DNA of 64,000 bases. Origin: Pseudomarimonas arenosa (lineage in GTDB: Bacteria; Pseudomonadota; Gammaproteobacteria; Xanthomonadales; Xanthomonadaceae). Below, piece by piece: positions 1 through 11,005 of the stretch. Numbering within the stretch: the stretch's first letter is position 1; each line of letters starts with the position of its first letter. The position numbers were made by a program, and so were the translations under genes. The stretch is taken from assembly GCF_014841215.1 (NCBI RefSeq), contig NZ_JACYTR010000013.1, positions 1 through 64,000 on the forward strand. The letters run 5' to 3'. Below the pieces are notes generated by a model that made no database searches, had not been told where the DNA came from, and was given only the letters and a program-made list of their open reading frames with translations.

Positions 1-333
1 CGTAGCAGCCGACCGAGCGTAGCGAAGGCGCAGGCTACGAAGTAGCCGTTGCTGCGTAGCAGCCGAACAACGCGGCAATCGGTGCAAAGGACCTCAGGGC
101 GAATGCCCTGCGTAGCCGCGCAGCGGCCGAATGAGGGCCGTGCCAGCGGCGAAAGACCGCGAGCACGTTGTCATCCAGCGAGAGTTGTTCGAGAACGTTG
201 CTGTGCCTGGGCTGGCGGTGTCTTTCGGCGCGACCTTATGAAATATCCGGGCTAAGTGATCAACAAGGCTTTCTAGGGTCGTCCACCCGCGATAGGCATA
301 ATTGGGGCTGACCTCAACCTGGGAACGGCGCCG
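1..333. other. Non-coding region with repeat fragments upstream of the antiporter gene
   Basis: I see no credible gene in this stretch. It contains CGTAGCAGCCGA twice (1-12 and 55-66) and CGTAGCCGCGCAGCGGCCGA at 111-130. The latter matches the reverse complement of 14872-14891 at 19 of 20 positions. A 35-bp dispersed repeat follows at 221-255. Open frames on both strands here have low-complexity Arg/Gln-rich translations and look like noise. The region resembles extragenic repeat sequence, and it probably also holds the antiporter promoter, which I could not place. Confidence 0.6.
221..255 (+). repeat. 35-bp dispersed repeat, copy A
   Basis: The core contains CGACCTTATGAAATATCCGG and ends in GGCTAA. 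Related copies lie at 29876-29910 (minus), 31401-31435 (plus), 39780-39814 (minus) and 50300-50334 (plus). This copy and the one at 29876 also share the preceding GGCTGGCGG, so the repeat may extend about 12 bp further upstream. Confidence 0.75.
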
Positions 334-2223
334 ATGAGTGGCCACGGCTTTCTCGATATCGCCTTGGTGTTTCTGATTGCAGCCGTGCTGGCGGTGCCAC
401 TGTTCCGCGCCCTGGGCCTGGGGGCGGTGCTTGGCTATCTGGCGGCCGGCGTGGTGATCGGGCCACATCTGCTGGGCCTGGTGCCGGACCCGAGCGCGGT
501 GCTGGCGGCGTCGGAATTCGGTGTGGTGATGCTGCTGTTCATCATCGGGCTGGAGCTGTCGCCGGCGCGGCTGTGGGTGATGCGCCGCCAGGTGTTTGGC
601 GTCGGCAGCCTGCAGGTGCTGGGCAGTGCCCTGTTGTTGGGCCTGCTGCTCGTCTGGCTGCCGCTGGGCTGGAAGGCCGGCCTCATCGTTGCCCTGGGGC
701 TGGCCCTGTCTTCGACCGCCGTCGGCCTGCAGCTGCTGGCCGAACGCAAGGAGCTGCCCGCTCACTACGGGCGGCTGGCCTTCGCCATCCTGCTGTTCCA
801 GGACATTGCGGCGATCCCGTTGCTGGCGGCGGTACCCCTGCTCGGCGTGGTCAAGGCCGGCGCTGCCGAACAGTCGGTCGGCAACCTGATTGCCAATGCG
901 GTGCTGGCGATTGCCGCGGTGATCCTGGTCGGCCGCTGGCTGTTGCGCCATCTGTTTCGCGCCGTGGCCAGGAACGGTTCGGTCGAAGTGTTCTCCGCCA
1001 GCACCCTGCTGGTGGTGGTGGGCACCGCCTGGCTGATGCACTCGGCCGGCCTTAGCATGGGGTTGGGTGCCTTTCTGGCCGGCCTGCTGCTGGCCGATTC
1101 CGAGTTTCGCCACGAGCTGGAATCGCATATCGATCCATTCAAGGGTCTGTTGCTCGGTCTGTTCTTTATTGCCGTCGGCATGTCGATCGATCTCAATGTG
1201 GTGGCGCGCGAACCGATTCTGATCGCGCTGGGGGTTGCCGCCTTACTGCTGATAAAGTTCCTGCTGCTGTTTGCCCTGGGCCGCGGCAGTGGGCTTGATT
1301 CGGCCGGCGCCCTGCGACTTGGCGCCGTGTTGTCGATGGGCGGCGAGTTCGCCTTCGTAGTGTTTGCCGAGGCATTCAAGGCCGGCCTACTCGATGCAGT
1401 GATGCGCGACAAGCTGGTGGTGATCGTCGGTCTGTCGATGGCAGCCACCCCACCGCTGCTGCTGTTGATCGATCGCCTGATCGCCAGCCAACCGAAACCG
1501 GCGCCGACTCGGGCCGCCGACACCATCGATCACGAACACCCGCGGGTGATCATTGCCGGCTTCGGCCGCATGGGGCAAATCGTTGGCCGCATGCTGACTG
1601 CCTCGAAGATTGCCTATACCGCGCTGGAGAACAGTGCCGAGCAGGTCGACTTCTCACGCCGTTTCGGCAGCAAGATCTACTACGGCGATCCTGCGCGGCC
1701 GGATCTTCTGCGCGCAGCCCATGCCGAGCGAGCGGAAGTCATCGTGGTAACCACCGACGACCCGGAAGCCAATCTGCGCACGGTGCGGGTGATCAAGCGG
1801 CTGTTTCCGCACCTGAAGATCCTGGCCCGGGCACGCAACCGGCAGCACGCATTCCGGCTGATGGACCTGGGCGTTGATCAGGTCATTCGCGAAACCTTCT
1901 ACTCATCAATAGAGCTGGCCCGGCATACCTTGCAGGCAGTCGGCGCCGACGATGCCGACGCGCAACGACGGGTCGATCGCTTTATCCAGCACGATGAGGA
2001 GCTGCTGCGCGAACAGCACCTGCTGTACGACGATGAAGCGGCCCTGATCCAATCGTCCAAGGAAGCGCGCAGTGAACTGGCGCGGCTGTTCGCCGCCGAC
2101 GCCGAGCGCCCGCTGGACAGCGAGGGCAGTCAGGGCGCGCGCGACTCCGGTACGGCTGCCAGCGCTGCTGTAGCAGCAGGTGATCGTTCCAAGGTACCGA
2201 ACAACCAGTCGCCGAGCGGATAG
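334..2223 (+). CDS. KefB/KefC-type monovalent cation:proton antiporter (CPA2 family)
   Basis: This 629-residue inner-membrane protein has about twelve hydrophobic segments in its first 385 residues, forming the Na+/H+ exchanger-type core typical of CPA2 carriers. From about residue 400 a Rossmann-type RCK/TrkA-N domain begins with the nucleotide-binding motif GFGRMG. Family members exchange K+ or Na+ for H+ and are gated by nucleotide or glutathione conjugates. The ATG is preceded by a purine stretch (GGGAACGG). The last 94 bp overlap the 3' end of the convergent hydroxylase gene, and the tail there is low-complexity (Ala, Ser, Gly), so only this end is doubtful. The split between KefB, KefC and YbaL cannot be settled by eye. 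Confidence 0.9.
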   Translation: MSGHGFLDIALVFLIAAVLAVPLFRALGLGAVLGYLAAGVVIGPHLLGLVPDPSAVLAASEFGVVMLLFIIGLELSPARLWVMRRQVFGVGSLQVLGSALLLGLLLVWLPLGWKAGLIVALGLALSSTAVGLQLLAERKELPAHYGRLAFAILLFQDIAAIPLLAAVPLLGVVKAGAAEQSVGNLIANAVLAIAAVILVGRWLLRHLFRAVARNGSVEVFSASTLLVVVGTAWLMHSAGLSMGLGAFLAGLLLADSEFRHELESHIDPFKGLLLGLFFIAVGMSIDLNVVAREPILIALGVAALLLIKFLLLFALGRGSGLDSAGALRLGAVLSMGGEFAFVVFAEAFKAGLLDAVMRDKLVVIVGLSMAATPPLLLLIDRLIASQPKPAPTRAADTIDHEHPRVIIAGFGRMGQIVGRMLTASKIAYTALENSAEQVDFSRRFGSKIYYGDPARPDLLRAAHAERAEVIVVTTDDPEANLRTVRVIKRLFPHLKILARARNRQHAFRLMDLGVDQVIRETFYSSIELARHTLQAVGADDADAQRRVDRFIQHDEELLREQHLLYDDEAALIQSSKEARSELARLFAADAERPLDSEGSQGARDSGTAASAAVAAGDRSKVPNNQSPSG

Positions 2224-2834
2224 CTGATATTGAAGTTGACCCGGGTCATCGCTGCCGGATCGTGATGATGGGCGTGCAACCAGCGCAGTCGACGAATCAA
2301 CCCGACCCGCGCCAGCCAGTGCCGTTCCGGCAGGTGGTAGGCCAGGTGAAACACCTCGTAGTTGAGGTAGTACAGAACACCCGATGCCAGAGCCAGCCAG
2401 GCGACGTTGTCCGATACCAGCCAGGCCAGGACAAACCACAGCGGCACACCAAAACCGCCGAAGAAGAAGGTCACCAGCAGGGGCGGAAACAGCACCGCGC
2501 ACAGATCGCGCAGCTGATCGAACGGCATGTGTTGATGGGTAAAGAAGCGATGATGCTGACCGGCATGTCGCTTGTAGATCAGACCGAGGCCGGGAAACGG
2601 TCGATGCATCGGAAACCGATGTCCAAAGTACTCGGCAAGATTGGCGTACAGCAAGGCCGCCGGCACCACCAGCCATTCCAGCGGTTGAACCTGCTGCAGT
2701 TGCCAAAGCATCAGCACAATTGCCAGCAGCCCGCCAGCGAAAGTGAACAGCAGATGACAAGGCGCACAGTAGCGCCGTGGAATCTCCTTCTGCCGATACT
2801 CATCGCGAAAGCGCGCGTTGGCTGCCTGTTTCAT
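2130..2834 (-). CDS. Sterol desaturase/fatty acid hydroxylase family protein
   Basis: This 234-residue membrane protein carries the histidine clusters of the fatty acid hydroxylase superfamily: HRFPMH, HAGQHH, HLAYH and HAHHH. In the family these bind a di-iron centre that hydroxylates or desaturates lipids. Four hydrophobic segments flank the clusters, and the conserved tail NFNISYPLGDWLFGTL closes the catalytic domain. The substrate cannot be inferred. The gene is convergent with the antiporter and overlaps it by 94 bp; the overlap covers only the variable C-terminal tail. The ribosome-binding site before the ATG is weak, so the start is likely but not certain. Confidence 0.85.
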   Translation of the reverse strand: MKQAANARFRDEYRQKEIPRRYCAPCHLLFTFAGGLLAIVLMLWQLQQVQPLEWLVVPAALLYANLAEYFGHRFPMHRPFPGLGLIYKRHAGQHHRFFTHQHMPFDQLRDLCAVLFPPLLVTFFFGGFGVPLWFVLAWLVSDNVAWLALASGVLYYLNYEVFHLAYHLPERHWLARVGLIRRLRWLHAHHHDPAAMTRVNFNISYPLGDWLFGTLERSPAATAALAAVPESRAP

Positions 2835-2932
2835 GCTGGGTCATGCCTGCCGATGCAGTAGCCCGGCGACACGCCTGGGCAACTCGCTCATCATTGCGCA
2901 GATTGACGGCCGGCGCGAATCCAGGGCGCGAG

Positions 2933-4564
2933 TCAGTTCAGCGGCAGCACCCGCTGGCGCTCTATATCGACGTACAGCCCGGCGCCTTTGCCCAGCTGTT
3001 CGACAATGCGCCGAAGACCGCTGAGTCGATCGAGTATGCGCACCAGACCGGCACTGCCGAGCTGACCGCGGCTGCCCAAGCGCAACAACTCAGCCTTGGC
3101 GCCCTGGTAGGCCGACTCAAACTCGTCGAGCTGCTGCTGCAGGCGTTCGGATGAGGACTCATGGCCCCCCTGAGAGAAGGCGGCCGCCACCCGGTCCAGG
3201 GCGCCGGCAGCCGAGAGATGCACCGACGCCAGGCGCTCGGCCACCGCTGGATCGGCCTCGGCCAGCGGTGCTTGATGCGACAACTCGACCGCACGCTCGC
3301 CGGCAGCGCGCAGATATTGGGCGATGCGCAGGGCGCGCGGCAGACTGTGCTCGATGCGTTCCACGCCGCCGGTTTCAATGCTGGGGATGAAGTCCATGAT
3401 GGCGCTGGCCACACGCTCCAATCGCGAGTGCTCATTGCCCAGGTCGATCTCACTGCCAGGCTCCTGACTGAGCACCGCCCGCGACATCGCCAACGCGTTG
3501 TTGCCCAATCGCGCCAGCTCACTCAGCACGGCATCTACCGCCAAGGCCGGTGTGCGCAGCACGTTGCGATCGAGATGGCGCACGATATCCGCCTGACTGT
3601 CGATCCTGCCAGCAAAGTGGCGCTCCAGCCATGCCACCAAACCTGCTGTTAAAGGCCAGATGGCCAGCAGACCCAGCACATTGATCAGGGTGTGCAGCAA
3701 GGCCAGTACGGTGGCCGGATGCTGATCGCCCCCCGCTGGCAATGCCAGCCACAGTGACAGCTGCAGCAGCCAGGGCAGGATGAGGAAGGCCAAGCTGCCA
3801 CCACACAGATTGAACGCCACGTGCGCCGCTGCGGTGCGCCGAGCGGCCGCAGTGGCGCCGATGCTGGCGAAGATCGCCGTCGAGGTGGTGCCAAGATTGG
3901 CGCCGATGACCATCGCTGCGGCGGCCGACAAAGGCAGCAGGCCTTGTGCAGCGGCGGTCAGAGTCACCGCCAGAGCAGCGCTGGAGCTTTGCATCAGCAC
4001 GGTGAGGAACACGCCGGCCAGGGCAAACAGCAGACGCGACAGCCAAACGCCCTGTTCGGAGGCGCCCAGTGCCCAGCTCTGATCAATGTCGGCAAAGGCC
4101 CCTTTCAACACATCAAGGCCGAGAAAGAACACGCCAAAACCGACCAGCGCCTGACCGAGGGCCGCGCGCCGCCCCTTGCTGGCAATCCACAGCCCCATGC
4201 CCAGGGCCACCGCCGGTAGGGCAAACGCTTGCAGCTTGATATCGAAGCCGACCAGGGCGACGATCCAGGAGGTGAACGTGGTGCCGACATTGGCGCCGAA
4301 CACCACGCCGATTGCCTGACCCAGGCTGAGCAGACCAGCATTGACGAAACCGATGGTGGCGAACACCACGGCGCTGGAGCTCTGCACCAGGGCGGTGATC
4401 AGCACACCGGAGCCAACGGCCCGCCACAGACTGCCGGTAGCCCGCGCCAGCATCTGCCGCAGCGCCGGCCCAGCGGCAAACTTCAGCCCGTCGCTCATCA
4501 GCCGCATGCCGAGCAGGAACAGGCCGATGCCGCCAGCGAATTGGGTGATGGCTGTCAGATCCAT
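2933..4564 (-). CDS. Na/Pi cotransporter family protein (NptA-like) with PhoU-like tail
   Basis: The 543-residue protein contains two inverted Na/Pi-cotransporter repeats. Each carries the QSSSA signature (LVQSSSAVVFA near residue 60 and LMQSSSAALAV near residue 190) paired with GANVGTTFTSW and GANLGTTSTAI. The last ~200 residues are helical and charged, like the PhoU domain fused to bacterial NptA relatives. The family moves phosphate with sodium across the inner membrane; some members export it. The gene stands alone on the minus strand downstream of the katG terminator, so it needs its own promoter in 4565-4644, which I could not identify. Confidence 0.88.
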   Translation of the reverse strand: MDLTAITQFAGGIGLFLLGMRLMSDGLKFAAGPALRQMLARATGSLWRAVGSGVLITALVQSSSAVVFATIGFVNAGLLSLGQAIGVVFGANVGTTFTSWIVALVGFDIKLQAFALPAVALGMGLWIASKGRRAALGQALVGFGVFFLGLDVLKGAFADIDQSWALGASEQGVWLSRLLFALAGVFLTVLMQSSSAALAVTLTAAAQGLLPLSAAAAMVIGANLGTTSTAIFASIGATAAARRTAAAHVAFNLCGGSLAFLILPWLLQLSLWLALPAGGDQHPATVLALLHTLINVLGLLAIWPLTAGLVAWLERHFAGRIDSQADIVRHLDRNVLRTPALAVDAVLSELARLGNNALAMSRAVLSQEPGSEIDLGNEHSRLERVASAIMDFIPSIETGGVERIEHSLPRALRIAQYLRAAGERAVELSHQAPLAEADPAVAERLASVHLSAAGALDRVAAAFSQGGHESSSERLQQQLDEFESAYQGAKAELLRLGSRGQLGSAGLVRILDRLSGLRRIVEQLGKGAGLYVDIERQRVLPLN

Positions 4565-4644
4565 AGCGCCGCGCCATTCTTGGTCAAGTTCAGGGTGCCA
4601 TGAACATGGCGCAACAGGTAAGACAGGTACTCAAGTCACGCCAG

Positions 4645-4671
4645 AAAAAGGCCCGGGGTTCCCCAGGCCTT
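4645..4671 (-). terminator. Rho-independent terminator after katG
   Basis: On the minus strand, AAGGCCTGGGG and CCCCGGGCCTT form an 11-bp stem with one mismatch and a two-base loop, directly followed by a T tract. It lies 39 bp beyond the katG stop codon, in the right orientation to end that transcript. Confidence 0.85.
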
Positions 4672-4710
4672 GTCGAGTCAACGTAGTCGGGCGTTAAAGC
4701 AAACCATTGA

Positions 4711-7146
<2,436 letters not shown>

Positions 7147-10100
7147 CTACGAATCCGTCTTGCGCAGCAAGCGCGCCATCGATGGCGCTGTGGTCTCGTC
7201 GAGTTCAGCCGCAATATCGACAAAACCGCGCAGCACGGCGATCTCGTGCGCCCGCCGATTGAGCTGGTCGCGAGCCTGACGATCGGCGCCGGCGGCCAAC
7301 AATTGGCGCAGCGGCTGCATCAAACCATGCAGGGCGCATAGATGCAGGGCGGCAAAGCCGCGCTGATCGCGGCGCTCGAGGTCGGGCTTGTGGCGCAGCA
7401 GGATCTCCAGCTGCGCACCCAGACATTCTTCGTCCAAGGGGTGACCGGCTTCGGCACGGGCGCCGAGCAGCAACAGCAACGGCGACAGGCCATTGCCGCC
7501 AGGCTGATCGGCCAGCTCAGCGGCACAGCTTAGCAAGGCGTTCCAGCACGCCATCAGCCGCGTGCGATCGCGCGCGGCGCAGCCGAACTGGGCCAGGGCA
7601 TGCAGGGCAGTATTGCCGTTCTCGTCGGTGCGTCGTGCATCGGCACCACGGTCGATCAGCATCACCAGCATTTCCGGCAAGCCCAGCGCCGCTGCCACCA
7701 TCAGCGGCGTCACGCCACCCGGCAGAGCCTGATTGAGATCGACACCGGCGTCGAGCAGCACTTCCACGACGGCCCGGTGACGCATGCTGATTGCGGCGGT
7801 CAACGGGCTGGCACCACTGGGCGCGGTCACCTGCAGATCAGCGCGTTGACGAATCAGGCAGCGCACACAATCGAGGTGGCCGCCACCGGCAGCGCGCAAC
7901 AGGGCGCTGGCCCCCTGGGCGTCGCGACCATCGACCGACAGACCGAGCATCAGCAGGCGCTCCACTGCATGGGCGTCGCCGAGTCGCGCAGCTTCCACCA
8001 GATCGGCCTCCCGCAGCGGTCGACCGGGCAGCTGCCAGCCGCGCCAATCCAGCCAGTCGTACACATCCGCCTGCGCATGCCGCAGACTCAGCCCATACGG
8101 CGAGCAGCCTTCGGCGTTGCTGAGTTCGATCTGCGCACCGTAGCGCAGCAGCAGCGCGCAGCCGTGCGCATCGCCATAGCGCGCCGCCAGATGCAGAGCG
8201 GTGTCGCCATTGGCATCGGCGGCATTCGGATCGACGCCACAGCGCAGCAGGCGCTCGGTCAGCGCCGCGCTGCCCAGCCGCAGCGACTGATGCAGGGCCG
8301 TGCTGCCTTGCCAGGGGGCGAAGATTTCGGCGCCCGCCTCGACGCGCTGAATCGCCCAGCGCTGCCACTCGGCATCCAGCTTGCGCAGTGACTGCAATAC
8401 TCGCGCCAGCGGAAAACCGCCCCAACTGACTCCGCGCCGTGCCAGCGCGTGTAGCAGCCCAGCCTGCAACGGGCGCAGGGTGCGCATCGCCGGGTCGGGC
8501 ACTGCCTGCAGAAATTCTGCGGGCAAGGCACCGATCAATCGATCCAGGGCCTGCTGCCCCAGCTGCTCGCCCTGACGCAGCACAAAGTCAAACAACTCGT
8601 TAGGATCGATCTGCGAGGCGCGCAGCACTGCATCGACGCGCCACAAATCCTGCTCGGCGAGCGCCTCATCGAGCCGCACCGGCCACGGGCGAACATCGTG
8701 TTCCACCGCCTGTTGCAGCACTTCCAGATCGGCTTCGGTACCAAGACAGCTGGGTAGCTGACAGCTTGGATCAAGCACCTTGACCAGCGGCCAGCGCCCG
8801 AGATCGATCGCGCATTGGAGGGCGTGTCGGCCATCGCCAGCCGGCTGCGCAGGATCGACGCCCAGGGCCAGCAGGGACGCCACGGTGTCGGCGTTGGCCC
8901 TCGGTGATTGACAGGCCAGCAGCAGCGCATTGCGGCCGTGTGGATCCTGAACATCGACCTTGGGTGAGGCCTTGGTCAACGCGGAGATCACCCCATTGGC
9001 ACCGGCCCGGGCCGCTTCCAGCAGCGGGGTGACCTGATGATCATCGGCAAGGTCGGGATCGGCGCCGGCCGCCAGCAACAGCTCGGCGATTTCCCTGTTG
9101 CCGGCCAAGGCCGCGCTTAACAGGGCGGTGCGCCCGAGGCGACCCTGCGCATCGACCTTGGCCTTGAACTTCAGCAGTAGCTGCACACCACCGATATCAT
9201 CATCACCCGCGGCGGCGGCCAGCAGGGCGGGCTGTCCACCGGCGGGCTCGGGCTTGGCCTTGCGTTCCAGCAGGAAGCGCGCCAGGCGCCAATTGCCGCT
9301 GGCGCAGGCCACGCCCAGCGGCGAATAGCCATCACGGTTCAAGGCATCGACCTCGGCACCGGCATCGATCAGCAAGGCGGCGACATCAGGCTCACTGATC
9401 AAGGCCGCGAAGTGCAGGGCGGTGCGCCCCTCGTTATCGCTGGCCCGCGGGTCGGCGCCATTGGCCAGCAAGGTCATGACCGCGTCGGGCCGTCCGCGCA
9501 AACTGTCGCGGGTCGTCACCAGCAGCGGGGTAAGCCCCGCATGCCGTCGATTCAGCTCGGCACCGCCGGCAATCAAACGACGCAGCAGACGTGTGTCAGG
9601 CAATACCGCGGCCAGCATCACCAGACTGCGCTGATCGCGATCCTCGGCCGCCGGCAGCAGCTTGGGATCGGCGCCGGCATCCAGCGCAGCCAGAGCATCA
9701 TCCACTCGCCCCAGACGGGCCGCCGCCATCAGTCGCGCCGATGGATCGCCTGGCAGCAGCACCGGCAGGTAGGTCGGTGTGACCGGCTCTTCGCGCGGCT
9801 TGCTAGCCGGATTGGCCCGTGCCGGCTGACTGCCGGGCGGAGCTGGCAGCGGCGTCTCGCTGGCCGACAACCGCGCCGGCTCGACCAGGGCCACCAGGAC
9901 GAAACTCAGGAACGGCGCGATCAACCACCACCAGGCACCGATCAGGGTCATACGCCAAGGCAGTGGCCAATGACCGATCAAGCCCAGGGCCAAGCCACCG
10001 ACCAGCAGGCTCAACGCCACCAGGGCGGCCAGCAGACCGCGCGCCGACGAGGGATCGGCGCGAACCAGCCGCCGCGACTCACTCCAGCAGTGCGCCAGCA

Positions 10101-10521
10101 GCTGCCACGGGCCGCGACGCCGGGGCCGGTCGATATAGGCCAAGGCCAGCAAGGGCCAGATCCGCCATAGTGAGAGCCAGCCCAGGCCCAAGGCCAGACT
10201 CAGACCCAGAACGGCCGGCAAGCCATGTTCGCGCAGTTGCAGCAGCGGCCAGGCGCTCAGACCAACCAGGGCGGCGACCAGCAGGGAGACCCAGATCAGA
10301 CCGACCGGAAAGCGTCGCAGCACGGTCTGGCCGATCGTGGACTCGGGCAGATGCTGCAGAGCCAAGCCAGCACCGGCCAGCTGAGTGGCCATGCCCAACA
10401 CCACGCCGAACAACCAGTAAGGCTCGACCAGTCGATAACCCACCGTACCCAGCACCGCCCCTAGCAGCCATAGCACCCAGGGCCAGGCGCCGGTGGCCGG
10501 CACGCGCTCAGTCTCCAGCAT
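7147..10521 (-). CDS. Large membrane-anchored ankyrin repeat protein
   Basis: The 1124-residue protein starts with roughly six hydrophobic segments in its first ~220 residues, then a Pro/Ala-rich linker. After that come about 20 ankyrin repeats with motifs such as GRTALHFAALI, GDTALHLAARYGD and GFAALHLCALHG, in blocks split by a less regular stretch near residues 600-720. Ankyrin repeats bind other proteins, and the topology would place them in the cytoplasm under a membrane anchor. The ATG at 10521 lies inside the last codons of ycgL (14-bp overlap), indicating translational coupling. It sits directly upstream of katG. Catalase-ankyrin pairings (katB-ankB, katE-ankA) are known, but those ankyrin proteins are much smaller. 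Confidence 0.85.
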   Translation of the reverse strand: MLETERVPATGAWPWVLWLLGAVLGTVGYRLVEPYWLFGVVLGMATQLAGAGLALQHLPESTIGQTVLRRFPVGLIWVSLLVAALVGLSAWPLLQLREHGLPAVLGLSLALGLGWLSLWRIWPLLALAYIDRPRRRGPWQLLAHCWSESRRLVRADPSSARGLLAALVALSLLVGGLALGLIGHWPLPWRMTLIGAWWWLIAPFLSFVLVALVEPARLSASETPLPAPPGSQPARANPASKPREEPVTPTYLPVLLPGDPSARLMAAARLGRVDDALAALDAGADPKLLPAAEDRDQRSLVMLAAVLPDTRLLRRLIAGGAELNRRHAGLTPLLVTTRDSLRGRPDAVMTLLANGADPRASDNEGRTALHFAALISEPDVAALLIDAGAEVDALNRDGYSPLGVACASGNWRLARFLLERKAKPEPAGGQPALLAAAAGDDDIGGVQLLLKFKAKVDAQGRLGRTALLSAALAGNREIAELLLAAGADPDLADDHQVTPLLEAARAGANGVISALTKASPKVDVQDPHGRNALLLACQSPRANADTVASLLALGVDPAQPAGDGRHALQCAIDLGRWPLVKVLDPSCQLPSCLGTEADLEVLQQAVEHDVRPWPVRLDEALAEQDLWRVDAVLRASQIDPNELFDFVLRQGEQLGQQALDRLIGALPAEFLQAVPDPAMRTLRPLQAGLLHALARRGVSWGGFPLARVLQSLRKLDAEWQRWAIQRVEAGAEIFAPWQGSTALHQSLRLGSAALTERLLRCGVDPNAADANGDTALHLAARYGDAHGCALLLRYGAQIELSNAEGCSPYGLSLRHAQADVYDWLDWRGWQLPGRPLREADLVEAARLGDAHAVERLLMLGLSVDGRDAQGASALLRAAGGGHLDCVRCLIRQRADLQVTAPSGASPLTAAISMRHRAVVEVLLDAGVDLNQALPGGVTPLMVAAALGLPEMLVMLIDRGADARRTDENGNTALHALAQFGCAARDRTRLMACWNALLSCAAELADQPGGNGLSPLLLLLGARAEAGHPLDEECLGAQLEILLRHKPDLERRDQRGFAALHLCALHGLMQPLRQLLAAGADRQARDQLNRRAHEIAVLRGFVDIAAELDETTAPSMARLLRKTDS

Positions 10522-10780
10522 CGGGCGTGGCCAGTAGCTCGGTGATGCTGTCCTTCGGCGGGAACTGCACGTGCACTCCGTGGGTGAGCAGATTGCCACG
10601 CACCACCTCGGGATTTTCCCGCGCCAGCTTGCGCTGCGCTGTCAGCTCGATCTCAAGCACGAACTGCAGCCGCCCCAGCGGCTCGCGCAGGGCGGCCGGC
10701 AACTTGTGGAAAGCATCGCGCTCAGCCAGATAGACATAGGTCTCGGCGCGCCGAAGGCTCTTGTAGACGTAGCAGTGCAT
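10508..10780 (-). CDS. ycgL: YcgL domain-containing protein
   Basis: This 90-residue protein matches the small gammaproteobacterial YcgL family, with the typical opening CYVYKSLRRAETYVYL and the pattern FxxLPxxLxxxLGxLxFVLEIEL. It is a compact alpha/beta domain without a settled biochemical role. The 3' end overlaps the start of the ankyrin membrane protein by 14 bp, so the two are probably translated from one message. The length is normal for the family. Confidence 0.9.
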   Translation of the reverse strand: MHCYVYKSLRRAETYVYLAERDAFHKLPAALREPLGRLQFVLEIELTAQRKLARENPEVVRGNLLTHGVHVQFPPKDSITELLATPDAGD

Positions 10781-11005
10781 CAGCCGGGGCAGGAATCAAA
10801 GCGGCAAGCATACCGCGCCAGCCCCGCCGGGCGCCTGAAGCGTAGCGGGGGGCTGGCGAATTTGGCCAGCGAGATTTCCTGCTCATGCCCTGCCGCGTTT
10901 CTGCTCGGCACCGAACAGAGGCCCGGAACCACAACGAGTTGTAGCCCTTCTCGCTGGCGCGCGAGAGCTGGGGAAGGTCGCCGATCCTACTTCTCGCGAC
11001 CTCAA
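10781..11005. other. Intergenic region between tricorn-type protease and ycgL
   Basis: These 225 bp lie between two minus-strand genes. They should contain the ycgL promoter and the end of the protease transcript. I see a purine-rich stretch and short GC-rich inverted segments, but no hairpin with a T tract and no gene. Confidence 0.4.

Noticed and set aside
94-1128. Long minus-strand open frame opposite the antiporter gene.
   Set aside because: The translation is Gln/Arg/His-rich and low-complexity, while the plus strand encodes an obvious transporter.
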